A program made the position numbers and the translations under genes. A DNA stretch of 64,000 nucleotides, taken from contig NZ_JAVRIC010000022.1 of assembly GCF_031846245.1 (NCBI RefSeq), positions 1 through 64,000 on the forward strand. The letters run 5' to 3'. Source of the stretch: Banduia mediterranea. Lineage in GTDB: Bacteria > Pseudomonadota > Gammaproteobacteria > Nevskiales > Nevskiaceae. This document shows, one piece after another, positions 1-7,977 of this stretch (positions are counted from its first letter, which is position 1; each line of letters starts with the position of its first letter). The notes under the pieces are model-generated. The model searched no databases and was not told the origin of the DNA. It saw only the letters and a program-made list of their open reading frames with translations.

Positions 1-103
1 GGGGTCCAGGAGGTTCATGGGGGACACAGTAGAACCCGGCCTCGAACGGCGCCACTCGCAGCACTCAGCGCGGCGACAGAGTGGTCGCTGCACACTGCAA
101 AGA

Positions 104-799
104 ATGAGGCGTTTCCTGCTGTTGTCGATACTGCTCATCGCGCTGTGCGCGCTCGCCTGGCAGCGTGGTGCGCTGCACGTGGACGATCGCAATCTGCCGT
201 GGACGCCGCTGCAAGCGGAGCAGGCGCCGAACTGGCTGACTGGCTACAAGCTCGCGCGCTTCGAGGACGACACACCGGCCTGTCTGCGGTTTCTCGAAGA
301 CAGTCGCCTGAACTTCAGCCCGCTTGAGGACCGGACCACCGGCGCGGGCTGCGGATTTCAGGATGCCGTGCGCATCGAATCGGGCGCGCTGGACTATTCG
401 GGCACCTTCAGCCTGAGCTGCCCGATGGCGGCATCGCTGGCCGTGTTTCAGCGCCATGATCTGCAGGACGCAGCACGATCCATGCTCGGCTCGACCGTGA
501 CGCGCATCGACCATTACGGCTCCTACGCCTGCCGCAATCTGTACGGCCGTGACCGCGGCCGCCGCAGCGAACACGCCACCGCCAATGCTTTCGACTTCGC
601 CGGCGTGCGCCTGGCTGACGGGCGACACATCAGCGTGGCCGCGAATTGGAGTGCGGACACCGCGGAAGGACGTTTCCTGCACGAGATCCACGATCGCGCC
701 TGCCGCTATTTCCCGACCGTGCTCGGCCCCGACTACAACGCGGCGCACTCCGGCCACTTTCATCTGGACCGGCGGGGCCGCTTTCCGGTTTGCCACTGA
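104..799 (+). CDS. Extensin-family protein, membrane-anchored or secreted
   Basis: The 231-residue product begins with a short basic stretch and a hydrophobic segment (about residues 4-18), so it is probably exported or anchored in the inner membrane. The C-terminal half carries the pattern of the bacterial extensin-like C-terminal family: a conserved HATANAFDF segment, a WSAD stretch, and a final HSGHFHLDRRG block rich in histidines. The biochemical role of this family is not established; a cell-envelope role is likely. I chose the ATG at 104 because the hydrophobic segment follows it directly. An in-frame ATG at 17 would add 29 residues of unrelated polar sequence. The gene stands alone, 125 bases upstream of the yrbL-like gene. 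Confidence 0.75.
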   Translation: MRRFLLLSILLIALCALAWQRGALHVDDRNLPWTPLQAEQAPNWLTGYKLARFEDDTPACLRFLEDSRLNFSPLEDRTTGAGCGFQDAVRIESGALDYSGTFSLSCPMAASLAVFQRHDLQDAARSMLGSTVTRIDHYGSYACRNLYGRDRGRRSEHATANAFDFAGVRLADGRHISVAANWSADTAEGRFLHEIHDRACRYFPTVLGPDYNAAHSGHFHLDRRGRFPVCH

Positions 800-924
800 A
801 GCTTGTGAATCACCGATCGCCATATAGTTCGTCAACACAAGGAGCGTCGATGCCCCGAATGAAATGCCCTACGCTACGCCGGTCGATAAAATCCCCGCTC
901 AAATTGTTTATATAGGTCTGGTTC

Positions 925-1572
925 ATGAAGTTCGTCCTGGCACACCACAAGCCGATTGCTCAGGGACTCAACCGATGCGTCTACGCGCATCCCCATGATC
1001 CGGGCCAACTCATCAAGGTGCTGCGCCCCGACCGGGCGCAGTGGTACGATGAAAAGCGCTTCCGCTGGTACCAGCGACGACGACGCTACCGTGGTTGCAG
1101 TGGCTTTCTACAAGAGATTCGCGAGCATCTGGCCGTCTATGCAGCCGAGCGCGGAATATCGCCGCATCTGGAAAATATCGTCGGCATGACGGACACCGAC
1201 CTCGGATTCGGACTCATCGTCGAAGCGCTGCGCGGCCGTAACGGCGGCTATGCCCCCCCCTTGTCCAAGGTGGTACGGTCCGGTGATTTCGATGCAAGCG
1301 CCCAGGCGGCGCTGGATCAATTCCTTGCGTGGCTTTTGCAAAGCCCCATCGTGGTAACGGATCTGACCTGGGGTAACCTGCTCTACGCCGTAGGCGACAA
1401 CCACACTCAAAGGTTCGTGCTCATCGATGGCTTCGGCGAATCCGTGGCGCTTCCCTTACGAACATTTTCCGACTCGATCAACCGTCGGAGCAAAATCAAA
1501 CGCATCGAGCAATTACACTCGAAAATCGATCAGGCCTTCTGCGCTAATGGCGTATCGGGCCAGGGGGCATGA
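925..1572 (+). CDS. yrbL: YrbL family protein (PhoP regulatory network family)
   Basis: This 215-residue protein matches the YrbL family throughout, with an N-terminal GLNRCVYAHP segment, a basic YQRRRRYRG stretch, an EHLAVYAAERG helix and a late WGNLLYA/VLIDGFGE block. The layout resembles a small kinase-like fold; DLTWGNLL and VLIDGFG sit where a catalytic loop and metal-binding motif would lie. Function is not firmly known: in enterobacteria the gene belongs to the PhoP network, and homologues often lie near LPS-core genes. That fits the glycosyltransferases that follow here. The gene runs convergently toward the methyltransferase gene, with 31 bases between the stops. The upstream 125 bases contain an AT-rich TTTATATA stretch just before the start that could be a -10 region. 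Confidence 0.75.
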   Translation: MKFVLAHHKPIAQGLNRCVYAHPHDPGQLIKVLRPDRAQWYDEKRFRWYQRRRRYRGCSGFLQEIREHLAVYAAERGISPHLENIVGMTDTDLGFGLIVEALRGRNGGYAPPLSKVVRSGDFDASAQAALDQFLAWLLQSPIVVTDLTWGNLLYAVGDNHTQRFVLIDGFGESVALPLRTFSDSINRRSKIKRIEQLHSKIDQAFCANGVSGQGA

Positions 1573-1603
1573 ACACTGATTCCAGGCAAGCGCTTGAGCG
1601 TCT

Positions 1604-2239
1604 CTACTCCCCGCGTGGCGGGCCTGTGCGAACCGTTCCCTTGGGTCGCACGAGAAAAATGACTTCATGTGGCTTGGGTACGGCACCGCGAATATCACCA
1701 ACCGCCCATCGCACCAGCCTGGATTTCAGGTCTCGCTTGCGCCGCATTTCGTCCTGATAGTCAATCATATAGACAAGATCGAAGCGCTCGGCGATCAGGC
1801 GGGCCCAGGCGGGTCCAGACATGACATTCACATGTGCATTGCGGCCGTCCGGCAGTATTTGGTTCGCCAAGCGTGTCGACACCAGAATGAAGCCATGGCT
1901 CCTCGTCAGCCGAACCAGTTCATCGAGCACAGAGCCGAGGAACTCCGGTTCAATGTGTTCAAGGACGTCACAGCAAAAAAGCAGGTCCGCCGGCTCCGGA
2001 CGGTGCGCGAGTTCCGAAAATGCCGGGTCATAACCACGCACATCCAGCTCCGGCAGCGAGGCCTTGAGCGCCTGCTTTCCGCAACCATAGTCAAGAACAT
2101 CGCGAAGACCGTGTTCACGCACCAGGTGACGCACAATACCGGCCCAGCGGTGTGCCCCCTTGCCATAACGGGCATTGGATTGATGAACCGCTTCGTATTG
2201 CTTGCGATAGTCCTCACTGATCAGTTTGTCGTCAGACAC
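1604..2239 (-). CDS. Class I SAM-dependent methyltransferase
   Basis: The 211-residue product has a Rossmann-type SAM site: motif I is VLDYGCGKQAL (about residues 48-58), an acidic residue at 71 ends the second strand (RGYDPAF), and DVLEHIEPEF (91-100) is the post-motif typical of small-molecule or sugar methyltransferases. The GTG start at 2239 is supported by a strong ribosome site (GGAGGA, about 5 bases upstream). The longer in-frame extension to 2353 would run through the end of the upstream gene. It lies 28 bases downstream of the sialyltransferase-like gene and probably shares its transcript, so a polysaccharide precursor is a reasonable but unproven substrate. Confidence 0.8.
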   Translation of the reverse strand: MSDDKLISEDYRKQYEAVHQSNARYGKGAHRWAGIVRHLVREHGLRDVLDYGCGKQALKASLPELDVRGYDPAFSELAHRPEPADLLFCCDVLEHIEPEFLGSVLDELVRLTRSHGFILVSTRLANQILPDGRNAHVNVMSGPAWARLIAERFDLVYMIDYQDEMRRKRDLKSRLVRWAVGDIRGAVPKPHEVIFLVRPKGTVRTGPPRGE

Positions 2240-2267
2240 GTTTTCCTCCAGGCCCCATGAGCCGTGA

Positions 2268-3281
2268 CTAGGCCGTCGATTGGAAACGGATACCAAGTGC
2301 TTCGAACGCATCAGCGTGATAAGGCCGATCGCCCGAATACAGGCCGATGACATCGCAATCGGGGTTGAACATCGATGCCGTCAATAGCGGCGTTGAACGG
2401 CCATCGCCGATCACGACCTCAGGTGTGCGCCCCCACAGCAGATACAACAGCTCCACAGCCAGGTAGCGCGGAATCTCGACCCCATGGTCCAATAATCCGA
2501 CCGGGTCACGGCTCGGCTCTCGCGGATGATACTTCACCGCAGTGCGCACGGCGGGCATGACGCTTATGAACTGAAGAAGACTGCTTGCCCACCGGCCATC
2601 CACATCAAGCGGTGGCAGAATCAATAGATTCGGGCAGCTCGGTATCGACGATTCCTCTCCCCCCACGCGGCGCCGTACGACCTCATGCGAGAAATGCCTG
2701 AGAACCGGGCTTCTCAACAAATCGACATCCAGCGCTTCCACTCGTCCTTCCAGTTCTGGCCTAACGGATTCGGGACGCAGGGCCAGGACACGCTGCGTCA
2801 GCATATGCGTGCCGAGCACCTGTATCGGTTGCCAGCTGCGCGACATGAGCATTCGCTTGCGCCACGAAACCCAGCGACTTGCCGGTGGCCCAACCCAATC
2901 CGTATAGAAAGCCGATCCATCTTCGATGCAGGTTCGCTCGCCGCCGTATCTGGCTACAACAGCCAATGCGATCTGCGCCACCTCATTACGGTCATTAAAA
3001 ACAAACAGCGCTTCCGGCCTCTCTTCATCCAGCATGCGTGCCACTTCCGCACGAACTGCGCGGCGAGTCGGCCCGCGATCTCCCCAACCAGCCCGGCCAC
3101 ACACTCGCAATCGGGGGAGCAAGGACTGCGCCTCAGTCAGCGCCTCCAAATATTCATTCGAATTCTCGAACCGCCCGAAGAGAAAAATGGTGGCGGCTTG
3201 CGATTCGGCCTCAATATGGGCGAGTGCCAGAAGAATATGATAAGGCGTCGTCACCAAGTAAAATGCATGCGCATTGCCCAT
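2268..3281 (-). CDS. Sialyltransferase/polysialyltransferase-like protein
   Basis: This 337-residue protein opens with YLVTTPYHILLALAHIE, the type of N-terminal strand and helix seen in bacterial GT52 and polysialyltransferase-family (POLYST) enzymes. Later features fit that fold: an ALFVFNDRNEVAQIAL segment, a CIEDGSAFYTD block and TAVKYHPRE. The last resembles the His-Pro element of these families, which contacts the nucleotide-sugar phosphate. The resemblance is by pattern only and I cannot name the donor sugar. No CMP-sialic-acid synthesis genes (neuA/B/C) lie in the window. The gene diverges from asnB across 358 bases and is followed by a methyltransferase gene. Base composition is less GC-rich than the dcw genes. 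Confidence 0.5.
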   Translation of the reverse strand: MGNAHAFYLVTTPYHILLALAHIEAESQAATIFLFGRFENSNEYLEALTEAQSLLPRLRVCGRAGWGDRGPTRRAVRAEVARMLDEERPEALFVFNDRNEVAQIALAVVARYGGERTCIEDGSAFYTDWVGPPASRWVSWRKRMLMSRSWQPIQVLGTHMLTQRVLALRPESVRPELEGRVEALDVDLLRSPVLRHFSHEVVRRRVGGEESSIPSCPNLLILPPLDVDGRWASSLLQFISVMPAVRTAVKYHPREPSRDPVGLLDHGVEIPRYLAVELLYLLWGRTPEVVIGDGRSTPLLTASMFNPDCDVIGLYSGDRPYHADAFEALGIRFQSTA

Positions 3282-3639
3282 AGACCAGAGAGATAGTCGA
3301 AAATTAGCTCTTTAAATATAACCTGAGATCTCGAAGAAAGTCACTCTGCGATAATGCGGACGAATCTGTCGACCAAACGCGCTGTGGGCTCCTCAAGTTC
3401 CCCTACGGGCCGACGCCCAAGGCCCCGGCATTGTTCGATCGTGACGACAATGATTTGACCATACGGCGGGTTGATTCGGCTGCCCGCAAGCTCGTGTCAC
3501 TACGCATTGAGAATGCTTTACTTGGCACTTTGCTCGTACACCATCCGGCGCTGGCACAATACACGCGCAGCTCATGATCTGGGGCATTTCGAACGCGATC
3601 CTGGGAGGCTGAACTAAACCAATACAGAAAGAATGCAAC
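3282..3639. other. Divergent intergenic region between the sialyltransferase-like gene and asnB
   Basis: These 358 bases must hold the promoters of two divergent genes. The part next to the minus-strand gene is AT-rich (3301-3320). An open frame without a start codon runs on the plus strand from 3326 to a stop near 3575; I do not recognise its translation and do not call it a gene. No clear terminator or operator was seen. Confidence 0.4.
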
Positions 3640-5457
3640 ATGTGTGGAATTGCTGGTTTCGCCTTGCAACACCGGCACGACGACGGTCTATCGGTACTCG
3701 ATGCGATGGCCGACAGCCTTCGACATCGCGGCCCCGAAGATGTGGGCCATTATCGCCACGAAGGTGTTGGCATCGCTCATACGCGCCTCGCAATCGTTGG
3801 AATCGACTCAGGGCACCAGCCGATCATCACGGCCGATCAACGCTACGTCGTGGTCTGCAACGGTGAGATCTACAATTTTCTGGAATTGCGGAACGAACTC
3901 GAAAGCCAGGACTGCACATTCACGACCGAAAGTGACTCCGAAGTCATCGTGCATGCCTTTTCGTGTTGGGGAACCCAAGCATTCGCTCGGCTCCACGGCA
4001 TGTTCGCGTTTGCCCTGTACGACCGCGAAAAGCGTGAACTCTGGCTCGTTCGCGATCGCGTCGGCATCAAACCCCTGTATTTCCTGAGGGAATCAGGCCG
4101 GATTCTGTTCGGTTCCGAAATGAAAGCCATCGTCACAGCACTGTCGCGAACCGCCAGCGTGGACGGTGCCGCCCTAGGACTCTTCTTTCAGAATCAGTAC
4201 TCAAGCGGACGACAAACCTTGTTGAAAGACGTCGCCCGGGTGCCTCCTGGCGTAGCGCTATGTATTGACGTCAACCTCGATTGCCGCCCCGTTCGATACT
4301 GGGCACTTGCGCCAATGGATCTGGGGGTTCGCACCCAGGAAGATGCCGAGGCGGCTTGGGAGCCATTGTTCAACCAGGTCGTTCACGAACATTGTCATTC
4401 TGATGTCCCCTTCGGAACGTTTTTGTCCGGAGGTCTCGACTCGGCAATCATCACCGCGATGCTCATGCGCGAGCACAGACAGCCAATCAACTCTTATAGC
4501 ATCGGCTTCAGTGATGCTGTGGAGCGCAACGAGGTCGACGCAGCGCAGCGCATGGCAACACGGTTCGGGACGATCCATCAAACGGTCATGTTGCGCACTG
4601 ACCAACTACTTGGGAAGCTGGTCCGCGCGGTCTGGTGCTCCGATGACCTGATCGCAGACTACGCATGCCTGCCGACCATGGTCTTGGCCGAAACCGCCGG
4701 TCAGGCGCTGAAGGTCATATTTACGGGCGAAGGTGGCGACGAAGTGTTCGGGGGCTACGGGCGATTCCGGCCTCATGCCTTGAAGCAGGCACTCAAATCG
4801 ATTGCCCATCCGCGAGGCGGCGGCTATCGAACCAGCGGACAGTTCAATTCGAAGCTGCTGCCGCATATCTTCAAACCAGAGCTTCAATCCCATATCAGGG
4901 CTTTTCGTGAACCGGTCATTTCTGCCTGGAATGACTGTGCAGACGAATGGAGCCCGCTGCAAAAGCGTCAACATGTCGACATCGCCACCAGCCTGACGGA
5001 CAATCTTCTGGTCAAAGTGGACCGGTCGCTCATGGCCAGCAGCATTGAAGGCCGGGTGCCCTTTCTGGACCATCGCGTCATCGAATTCGGGCTTGGGCTT
5101 CCCGATGCGCTCAAGATAGAACAGCGAACAGGAAAGATCTTTCTAAGACGATGGGCCGATAAATTCGTGCCGCACGCTCACGCCTGGCAACCCAAGTTGG
5201 GGTTTCATGTTTCCTTGAAAAAGCTGATGAATGACAACTTCCTCCTAAATCTGGAAGAGCTTCTGCCGAAAAGTCAGGCGATTCGACAGTGGTGCAACCC
5301 CGATGCCGTACAAGCGCTGGTTCGGCAACACCGTCATGACCGTCGCTATGGCTTCGAAACCTTCACCCTGCTGCAGTTCGCAATTTGGCACCACTTGTTC
5401 ATCGAGGCTCCCGGCAGAGTTCCCGGCAGCACCGAATCCCCTCTTGAATGGCTATGA
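3640..5457 (+). CDS. asnB: Asparagine synthase (glutamine-hydrolyzing), AsnB type
   Basis: This 605-residue protein has both expected domains. The N-terminal class II glutamine amidotransferase begins MCGIAGF, with Cys2 as nucleophile, and has CNGEIYNF at 73-80 for glutamine binding. The C-terminal ATP-pyrophosphatase domain has the PPi loop SGGLDS at 263-268 and a GEGGDEVFGGYGRF block. It should use glutamine and ATP to amidate aspartate or a related carboxyl group. Because it sits among glycosyltransferase genes, it may amidate a sugar acid of a surface polysaccharide; AsnB paralogues occur in O-antigen and exopolysaccharide clusters. That assignment is inference. Its stop lies 19 bases from the convergent glycosyltransferase stop. 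Composition is lower and more uneven in GC than the dcw genes. Confidence 0.88.
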   Translation: MCGIAGFALQHRHDDGLSVLDAMADSLRHRGPEDVGHYRHEGVGIAHTRLAIVGIDSGHQPIITADQRYVVVCNGEIYNFLELRNELESQDCTFTTESDSEVIVHAFSCWGTQAFARLHGMFAFALYDREKRELWLVRDRVGIKPLYFLRESGRILFGSEMKAIVTALSRTASVDGAALGLFFQNQYSSGRQTLLKDVARVPPGVALCIDVNLDCRPVRYWALAPMDLGVRTQEDAEAAWEPLFNQVVHEHCHSDVPFGTFLSGGLDSAIITAMLMREHRQPINSYSIGFSDAVERNEVDAAQRMATRFGTIHQTVMLRTDQLLGKLVRAVWCSDDLIADYACLPTMVLAETAGQALKVIFTGEGGDEVFGGYGRFRPHALKQALKSIAHPRGGGYRTSGQFNSKLLPHIFKPELQSHIRAFREPVISAWNDCADEWSPLQKRQHVDIATSLTDNLLVKVDRSLMASSIEGRVPFLDHRVIEFGLGLPDALKIEQRTGKIFLRRWADKFVPHAHAWQPKLGFHVSLKKLMNDNFLLNLEELLPKSQAIRQWCNPDAVQALVRQHRHDRRYGFETFTLLQFAIWHHLFIEAPGRVPGSTESPLEWL

Positions 5458-5476
5458 ACCCGAGGACGCCGACCGA

Positions 5477-6607
5477 TCAGGCAAATCGCCGCTTCAGCAA
5501 GGCGTAAAATTCAAGGTATTGCTTTATCGACGCGTCCGGATGATGGCGCTTGAGGAACAATTCCCGCCCGCAACCCGCCAGATGTTCTCGGAGCAGTTTA
5601 TTGCCGAGGATGCGGGAAATGCATTGGCGCAAGCCTTCCCGGTCGCCGATATCGCAGAGCAAGCCATTATTGCCGTCCTGGATAAGCTCCAGCCCGCCAT
5701 CGGTGCGCGTTGAAACCACGGGCAACCCGCAGCTCCAAGCCTCCATCATGACGTTGCCAAACGCCTCCTCATGAGACGGACATACGAAAACATCCATCAG
5801 AGGCAGTGCCGCAACGGGCTGGTCCACCCAGCCTGTCAGATGCGCGCGATCACCAAACGGCTTCGTCTGTTTTCGTAGCGCTTCGAACATGGGGCCATCC
5901 CCCATCAGAAGCAGATGTGTCGGGCGCCCCCCGATGCTTTCCTCAAGCTGTCCGAATGCGTCAATGAGGTCGTCGAATCCCTTTTTGGGTATGCAGCGCC
6001 CCATCGCGCCTATCACAAAAGCATCTTCAGGAATGCCCAACTCCGCACGCTTGACAGGGGGGACTGCGCCCATCGTTGAAGCGGGTAGAAAATTACGTAT
6101 GCATATCACGCGATCCGACGGAAAGCCGGCCTGAACCATCCAATCGCGAAGTGCGGAAGTATTAACTACCCAACCATGCGCATGACGGAAGTATCGTGGC
6201 CGATAGTAGCCTCCAATCCGAGCGACGTGGACCATCCCACGGGGCACACGCGTCAACCAAGTCGCACGCGACATCCAGCTCTGAACCACGTCGACATGGC
6301 ATTCTCGGGCCAGGGCACGCATCTTCAACGCGGACCTTATGTCGAAATAGTTGGACAGATCCAAAGCGTGTGCGCCCACATTCGGGGGCAACCTTGAGGC
6401 GAGTTCCGAACCGGGGCGAATGATCGCTTCGGTACGGTGTCCGCTTGCGACGAAGGCCGCGCACAAACGCAAGAAAAATGTCTCAGCCCCCCCCATCTGT
6501 CTACTGCCAATAACTTGCAGTGTGGCGACCAAACTTGTTTTCCTTATTCCAGAGGACTCGGTTATGTCGGTCCCGTTCCTATGAGCGCGACTGCGCTTAC
6601 TGAGCAA
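5477..6607 (-). CDS. Glycosyltransferase family 4 protein
   Basis: The product (376 residues from the TTG at 6607) is a GT-B fold, GT4-type glycosyltransferase. It has a GGAETFFLRL N-terminal glycine motif, a VIGAMGRCIPKKGFDDLI strand-helix unit, and the diagnostic acceptor/donor motif CPSHEEAFGNVMMEAWSCG with its E-x7-E pair. It would transfer a sugar from a nucleotide-sugar donor on the cytoplasmic face. The upstream GT2 stop overlaps by 11 bases, suggesting translational coupling. A second start, TTG at 6532, has AGGA eight bases upstream and lies just before VATLQVIG, where homologues usually begin, so the real protein may be about 25 residues shorter. Confidence 0.82.
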   Translation of the reverse strand: MLSKRSRAHRNGTDITESSGIRKTSLVATLQVIGSRQMGGAETFFLRLCAAFVASGHRTEAIIRPGSELASRLPPNVGAHALDLSNYFDIRSALKMRALARECHVDVVQSWMSRATWLTRVPRGMVHVARIGGYYRPRYFRHAHGWVVNTSALRDWMVQAGFPSDRVICIRNFLPASTMGAVPPVKRAELGIPEDAFVIGAMGRCIPKKGFDDLIDAFGQLEESIGGRPTHLLLMGDGPMFEALRKQTKPFGDRAHLTGWVDQPVAALPLMDVFVCPSHEEAFGNVMMEAWSCGLPVVSTRTDGGLELIQDGNNGLLCDIGDREGLRQCISRILGNKLLREHLAGCGRELFLKRHHPDASIKQYLEFYALLKRRFA

Positions 6608-7745
6608 TCATCATCTGTAATTGTTCGCGACGTCCAACCGCAGCCTGCAGCTTGTAAAGGTAACGGAAGCGCATGGTCCGAGAGGCCCCCCAGGCCGTCA
6701 CACGACAACGTAACGAGTAGAACGCGATCTTGAGCGGCAGGTTCAACCGCAGCCGCCTGCGCATTTGCTTGACCGTCAGCCGCTTGCGCATCGTCCGCCG
6801 ATATTCATCGCCGCGGCCGGCGTTGTACCCACGAAGCAACAACTTTTCCATCGTGAGGTTCTCGTGCAACAACACGTGCCTGAGTCTCGCCTTTGGCAAA
6901 TAGATCACACGCAGACCACGTGTTTTCAGTCGGGACACCAACTCGGTCTCCCCCCCCATTGCGTAGGTGCCGGACGTGGGACCTAAGTCTTCGCGGAAAC
7001 GATCGCGCTTGAGCACAGAGGTTCGCAGCGCAAAGTTCGGCCCGAACGGCGTTCCCGGGAACTCGCCCTCACCCGTGCGTGGCTCGAACGCCGCGAAGCA
7101 CTGTCCACGGAATGGAAAGTCCGGGTGCGTAATCCAGCTTTCCGTAGCCGGAGGAAAACCCGGCACGATGCACCCGGCGAAGATCGAGTCCTCGGACCAG
7201 CGCTGCGTACCTTGATACCATTCCTGCAACCAGTCGGCTTGAACGACCACGTCATCATCGGATAATACCGTGATGCGTCCGCGCAAGCTGGGAATCACTG
7301 TATTGCGCGCGCGGTTCTGTCCAGGCTCCAATACCTGCGACCAGCGCAGCGGAAGACGGGACTCGTACTCGCGCAGCACATCGAGCGTAGCGTCCTCGCT
7401 TCCGTTATCGACGACCACGAGTTCCCAGGCAATTCCGTCCTGAATCACCGCGCACATCGAATCCAAGGTATTACGCAAGGAATCCGCACGGGACCGTGTG
7501 GCAATGAGTACCGAAATGTCGATGCTTGCGGGCACCGAATCAACCGTGTTCGATACTGCCGTTAACTCATCGATGATCCCGGTTTGAGCGGCCACGGCCT
7601 TGTCTAGCGGTTGCTTCACCATTTCGCCGTTATTCAGAGAATCTTCGAATCCTAGCAGCCTGTCGGACTTGGGGGGCGTCGCGAGGGTTTGGTCCTGTGA
7701 GATGAAAATTTCGGGAGACCGAGGCGAATATCGGGAATTACTCAA
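6597..7745 (-). CDS. Glycosyltransferase family 2 protein
   Basis: This GT-A fold protein carries DISVLIATRSRADSL at the start of its catalytic domain, VVVDNGSEDATLDVL, and a DDD triad in TVLSDDDVVVQADW that should bind metal and nucleotide sugar. A GGETELVSRL motif later in the chain marks the catalytic region. The first possible start (TTG, 7745) lies inside a fold-back repeat, and roughly the first 31 residues would be encoded by that element. An ATG at 7622 lies outside the element and leaves a 341-residue protein with the whole GT2 domain, so it is the more likely native start. The gene overlaps the downstream GT4 gene and is probably part of the same polysaccharide unit. Confidence 0.8.
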   Translation of the reverse strand: MSNSRYSPRSPEIFISQDQTLATPPKSDRLLGFEDSLNNGEMVKQPLDKAVAAQTGIIDELTAVSNTVDSVPASIDISVLIATRSRADSLRNTLDSMCAVIQDGIAWELVVVDNGSEDATLDVLREYESRLPLRWSQVLEPGQNRARNTVIPSLRGRITVLSDDDVVVQADWLQEWYQGTQRWSEDSIFAGCIVPGFPPATESWITHPDFPFRGQCFAAFEPRTGEGEFPGTPFGPNFALRTSVLKRDRFREDLGPTSGTYAMGGETELVSRLKTRGLRVIYLPKARLRHVLLHENLTMEKLLLRGYNAGRGDEYRRTMRKRLTVKQMRRRLRLNLPLKIAFYSLRCRVTAWGASRTMRFRYLYKLQAAVGRREQLQMMIAQ

Positions 7746-7832
7746 CGAGGGCGCCCGGAATTTTCAGCCGCAGGGCCGAAGTCGCAGTCGCAGTCGCAGT
7801 CGCAGTCGATCATCCTGAGTCCGACAGGCCGC
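7655..7832. repeat. 178-bp fold-back (MITE-like) element at the 5' end of a glycosyltransferase gene
   Basis: The outer arms are 7655-7669 (GCAGCCTGTCGGACT) and 7818-7832; one is the reverse complement of the other at 14 of 15 positions. A second, nested inverted pair lies at 7703-7715 and 7754-7766 (12 of 13). There is no coding capacity for a transposase. The structure looks like a non-autonomous inverted-repeat element. Calling it a transposable MITE is inference, since copies elsewhere cannot be seen here. Confidence 0.5.
7781..7809. repeat. GTCGCA hexanucleotide tandem repeat
   Basis: Four perfect copies of GTCGCA plus a partial GTCGA lie inside the right half of the fold-back element. 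A six-base unit would not change a reading frame on expansion. No gene is clearly encoded here. Confidence 0.85.
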
Positions 7833-7977
7833 CAGTGACGGACACTTGTCCGCTCAATGAACCGTTGGCGCCTCGTCAAACAATCTACGCAATCCGGCGT
7901 CAAGCCTGCACTCCAAGAGTGTCTCACCGGCACTGTACTTGATTCATCAGCGGCCGCGTGATGAGCATGCCAAACCG

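Noticed and set aside
3326-3577. Open plus-strand frame in the asnB upstream region
   Set aside because: It has no ATG, GTG or TTG start with a ribosome site before a reasonable length, and the translation is not recognisable. It overlaps the space needed for promoters.
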